A stretch of 64,000 nucleotides of DNA, taken from the NCBI RefSeq assembly GCF_016097555.1, contig NC_054710.1, forward strand, positions 335,330-399,329. The letters run 5' to 3'. The notes below the pieces were generated by a model. That model was given only the letters and a program-made list of their open reading frames with translations. It was not told the DNA's origin and did not search any database. Shown piece by piece: positions 61,362 to 64,000 of this stretch; positions within the stretch are counted from its first letter, which is position 1, and every line of letters starts with the position of its first letter. The translations under genes were made by a program, and so were the position numbers. This DNA is from Gigantopelta aegis (taxonomy: Eukaryota > Mollusca > Gastropoda > Neomphalida > Peltospiridae).

Positions 61362-61759
61362 ATATTAACAGTAGTAGTAGTAGTAGTAGTAGTAGTAATA
61401 GTAACAGTAGTAGTAGTAGTAGTAACAGTAGTACCAGTAGTTGTAGTAGTAGTAGTAGTAGTAGTAGTAATAGTAATGGTAGTAGTAGTAGTAGTAATAG
61501 TAACGGTAGTAGTAGTAGTAATAGTAACAGTAGTAGTAGTAGTAGTAGTAACAGTAGTATTAGTAACAGTAGTAGTAGTAATAGTAACAGTAGTAGTAGT
61601 AGAAGTAGTATTAGTAGTAGTAGTAATAGTAACAGTAGTAGTAGTATTAATAGTAACGGTAGTAGTAGTAGTAGTAGTAATAGTAACAGTAGTAGTAGTA
61701 GTAGTAATAGTAACAGTAGTAGTAGTAATAGTAACAGTAGTAGTAGTAGTAATAGTAAC

Positions 61760-61812
<53 letters not shown>

Positions 61813-62080
61813 CGGTGGCAGTGGTAGTAGTGAGGCCTGATAATAACATGAATAGTTACTATCAGTACTAGTGATATAATAATAATAATAATAACAACTA
61901 CTAGTAGTTGTAAGACCTAACAATAACAGCAGTAGTATTAATACAATAACAACATGAATAGTTACTATCAGTACTAGTAATATAATAATAATAATAATAG
62001 TAACTACTACTAGTAGTTGTAAGACCTAACGATAACAGCAGTAGTATTAATACAATAATAATAAGAATTCTGAGAGTCCT
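61090..62080. repeat. TAG-type trinucleotide array with repeated block
   Basis: About 700 bases of AGT/AGTAAC trinucleotides (61135-61830). It is flanked by copies of atagttactatcagtactag at about 61100, 61254, 61853 and 61959. Poly-Leu, poly-Thr and poly-Val frames across it are artefacts. Confidence 0.95.
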
Positions 62081-62129
62081 AACCAATACTTGTCCCCTAG
62101 CATAGACCATAACTGAAAAATGGGTCAAT

Positions 62130-62770
62130 CACAGTCAAAGTTCAACTTGATCTGCAAGAGAACATGATAAAGGTATATCTAAGACTATACTTATCTATAT
62201 ATAGTTGACATGCAATAGCAGAACATTAAAAATGTCATCTCAATATTTTGAGGCTTTACAAAACAAAGTCCGGAAATTTTGATTTGTTATCTCCCAAGTT
62301 CAAGGGCCATAACTGTGTGAAAAAGGGTAAAGTGCCATAAAATTCAAACTTTGTCTGTAACAGTACTTGATATTCGGTAAAGTGCCATAAAATTCAAACT
62401 TTATCTGTAACAGTACTTGGTATTCGGTAAAGTGCCATAAAATTCAAACTTTGTCTGTAACAGTACTTGATATTCGGTAAAGTGCCATAAAATTCAAACT
62501 TTATCTGTAACAGTACTTGATATTCGGTAAAGTGCCATAAAATTCAAACTTTATCTGTAACAGTACTTGATATTCGGTAAAGTGCCATAAAATTCAAACT
62601 TTATCTGTAACAGTACTTGATATTCGGTAAAGGTATACACAAAATGTCAGCTCAATATCTTAATAAATACCCATCCGAGAAACTAAATATGGGACAGAGC
62701 GACAGACAGAGAGACGACGGAGATGACACCTATAGTCCCTTCCAGTCGGACCGCTAGGGGACTACTTATA
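62130..62770. mobile_element. Dispersed molluscan-type repeat with internal tandem
   Basis: Contains caagggccataactgtgtga, gacagagcgacagacagaga and ctatagtcccttccagtcgg, then ggggactacttata. This kind of repeat end is ubiquitous in mollusc genomes (recalled). The middle is expanded into a 50-bp tandem repeat. Confidence 0.65.
62326..62625. repeat. 50-bp tandem repeat, six units
   Basis: Unit ggtaaagtgccataaaattc starts at 62326, 62376, 62426, 62476, 62526 and 62576. Only two variable positions (ttgtct/ttatct and cttga/cttgg). Confidence 0.97.
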
Positions 62771-63176
62771 GGTCTGATAAAAACAACCCAGCAGTAGTAA
62801 TTATAATATATTAATAAACCTAACTGTAACAGTAGTAGTAGCAGTGTAGAAGTAGTTGAACATTTTGTTTTGTTTTTGTCAACATGTGCATCGTAATTCC
62901 GCGTGTAAATCGCGCAAAATTATGCAGACTGACAACTAATGCTAGGTTTCAGACTGCCCTCTGCCACGACGACGTTGGCCAACTGACGGATCTCTCAACT
63001 TATACGACTGTCCCGTTGCTAGTCTGACTACTGTCACATGCAAATTAGTATACATTGATTAGTTGTTAATCTGAGCGAAGCCGTCTAAGTTGGGAGATGG
63101 GGAAATTACAATGCAACCATCGAGTTGAGGAACTCTGTCGTGTCAGTTGGCAGTCTGAGACTAGCATAAAACTCAC

Positions 63177-63350
63177 CACACGGTGGTGTTGTCGGGGGTA
63201 GTGTTGTTGGTGGGGGTGATGTTCCTGGTGGAGGTGCTGAGACGCACTTCCAGACATCCCCGTGACACGCGCAGACACTGGTGCCGTATTGGGAGGTTTC
63301 ATTGGCGCCATGGCAGACAAAACCTTCATTGCTTTCAAGACAATCCGTGG
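63177..63350 (-). CDS. Cys-rich, Pro/Thr-rich exon of a secreted or surface protein
   Basis: 174 bases between a tttctttgcttccag acceptor and a GTGAGT donor, phase 1 on both sides. It encodes TDCLESNEGFVCHGANETSQ, then YGTSVCACHGDVWKCVSA, and a linker APPPGTSPPPTTLPP ending in Cys. There are five cysteines in a compact pattern (C-x8-C-x13-C-x-C-x6-C) plus one after the linker. The Pro/Thr linker suggests O-glycosylated mucin-like spacing. I do not recognise the domain. Other exons must lie outside or remain undetected. The symmetrical phase suggests a shuffled extracellular module. Confidence 0.6.
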
Positions 63351-63551
63351 CTGGAAGCAAAGAAACACAGATACAAGTTACTGGTCTGCGCAGCAAACAT
63401 TAAAACAGCCATTTCTGTCGCTAATATTCACACAAACAACAACAGGTAATGGATGTCATTTGTTGAAAGTTCAACAAACACTTCCTCTTTCAGGAAAATT
63501 TAGATTATGCAAATGAGATTGTGGTTAGAACGCTCGCATCAGTCGTATTAG

Positions 63552-64000
63552 GCCTTGGTTAGGACACCTGATGTGTTGCATGTGGCCCTGGTTAGAACAC
63601 CTGATGTGTTGTATGTGGCCCTGGTTAGAACACCTGATGTGTTGCATGTGGCCCTGGTTAGAACACCTGATGTGTTGCATGTGGCCCTGGTTAGAACACC
63701 TGATGTGTTGTATGTGGCCTTGGTTAGGACATCTGATGTGCTGTATGTGGCCCTGGTTAGAACATCTGATGTGTTGTATGTGGCCCTGGTTACAACATCT
63801 GATGTGTTGTAACTGACCTTGGTTACAACACCTGATGTGCTGTATGTGGCCTTGGTTAGAACACCTGACGTGTTGTATGTGGCCCTGGTTAGAACACATC
63901 ATGTGTTGTATGTGGCCCTGGTTAGAACACCTGACGTGTTGTAACTGATCTTGGTTAGGACACATGATGTGTTGTATGTGGCCTTGGTTAGAACAACTGA
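63552..64000. repeat. 33-bp minisatellite, running off the window
   Basis: Unit ggccctggttagaacacctg followed by atgtgttgtatgt, about 13-14 units with few substitutions. As 33 is a multiple of 3, frames on both strands stay open (11-residue repeats). This is not evidence of coding. Confidence 0.95.

Noticed and set aside
61213-61923. Poly-Leu, poly-Thr and poly-Val frames of about 200 codons
   Set aside because: Artefacts of the TAG trinucleotide array.
63525-63965. 146-codon frame with 11-residue Cys-containing repeats
   Set aside because: A 33-bp minisatellite with no stop is open in phase on both strands by construction. No flanking gene structure.

Overview
The window looks like intergenic and intronic DNA of an invertebrate nuclear genome, most likely a marine mollusc. 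It is AT-rich and full of microsatellites. Coding sequence is cut into exons with GT/AG borders. The tRNA-derived SINEs, with the conserved tail read here as gggatcttttatatgcac, are of a kind I associate with gastropods and bivalves (recalled, not searched). There is no bacterial gene organisation. Most open frames are repeats or chance.

Layout. 1-2320 is the broken 3' part of a non-LTR retrotransposon. 2.4-7.4 kb holds scattered copies of a 14-base motif, and a SINE that has been tandemly expanded and then interrupted by a GC-rich, uninterrupted 305-326 codon reading frame. 7.9-12.7 kb carries pieces of an immunoglobulin-type receptor gene (tail, membrane-side and Ig exons), a hAT-like element and a LINE fragment. 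12.76-15.5 kb is a nest of Tc1, SINE and hAT-like elements. 16.7-20.4 kb is a degenerate ISL2EU-type transposon with THAP exons, a DDE transposase and an antisense YqaJ nuclease. A tyrosine-recombinase fossil follows. 21.7-26.2 kb is an endonuclease/RT LINE split by a TTAA-type MITE and by a parvovirus-like fossil. 26.7-31.3 kb is a 4.5-kb array of a 58-bp minisatellite, followed by three SINEs.

The one likely host gene lies on the minus strand from about 46.3 to 34.8 kb. It has a signal-peptide exon, one phase-1 Ig exon, a membrane exon and a very short basic tail, all phase-compatible. Its introns hold a 2.8-kb hAT-like element, SINEs, a LINE 3' end, tandem repeats and a fragment of an unnamed repeat-borne protein family. 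The Ig exon, its following intron and the intronic LINE reappear inverted at 10.2-12.7 kb. The intron start is about 94% identical between copies while the exon is clearly more diverged, which suggests diversifying selection or partial conversion.

46.3-62.9 kb has no gene I can support. It holds MITEs, a 3.6-kb hAT-like element, homopolymer G/C runs, SINEs and simple repeats, including about 700 bp of TAG trinucleotides. Near the right edge a Cys-rich, Pro/Thr-rich phase-1 exon lies on the minus strand, next to a 33-bp minisatellite that runs out of the window.
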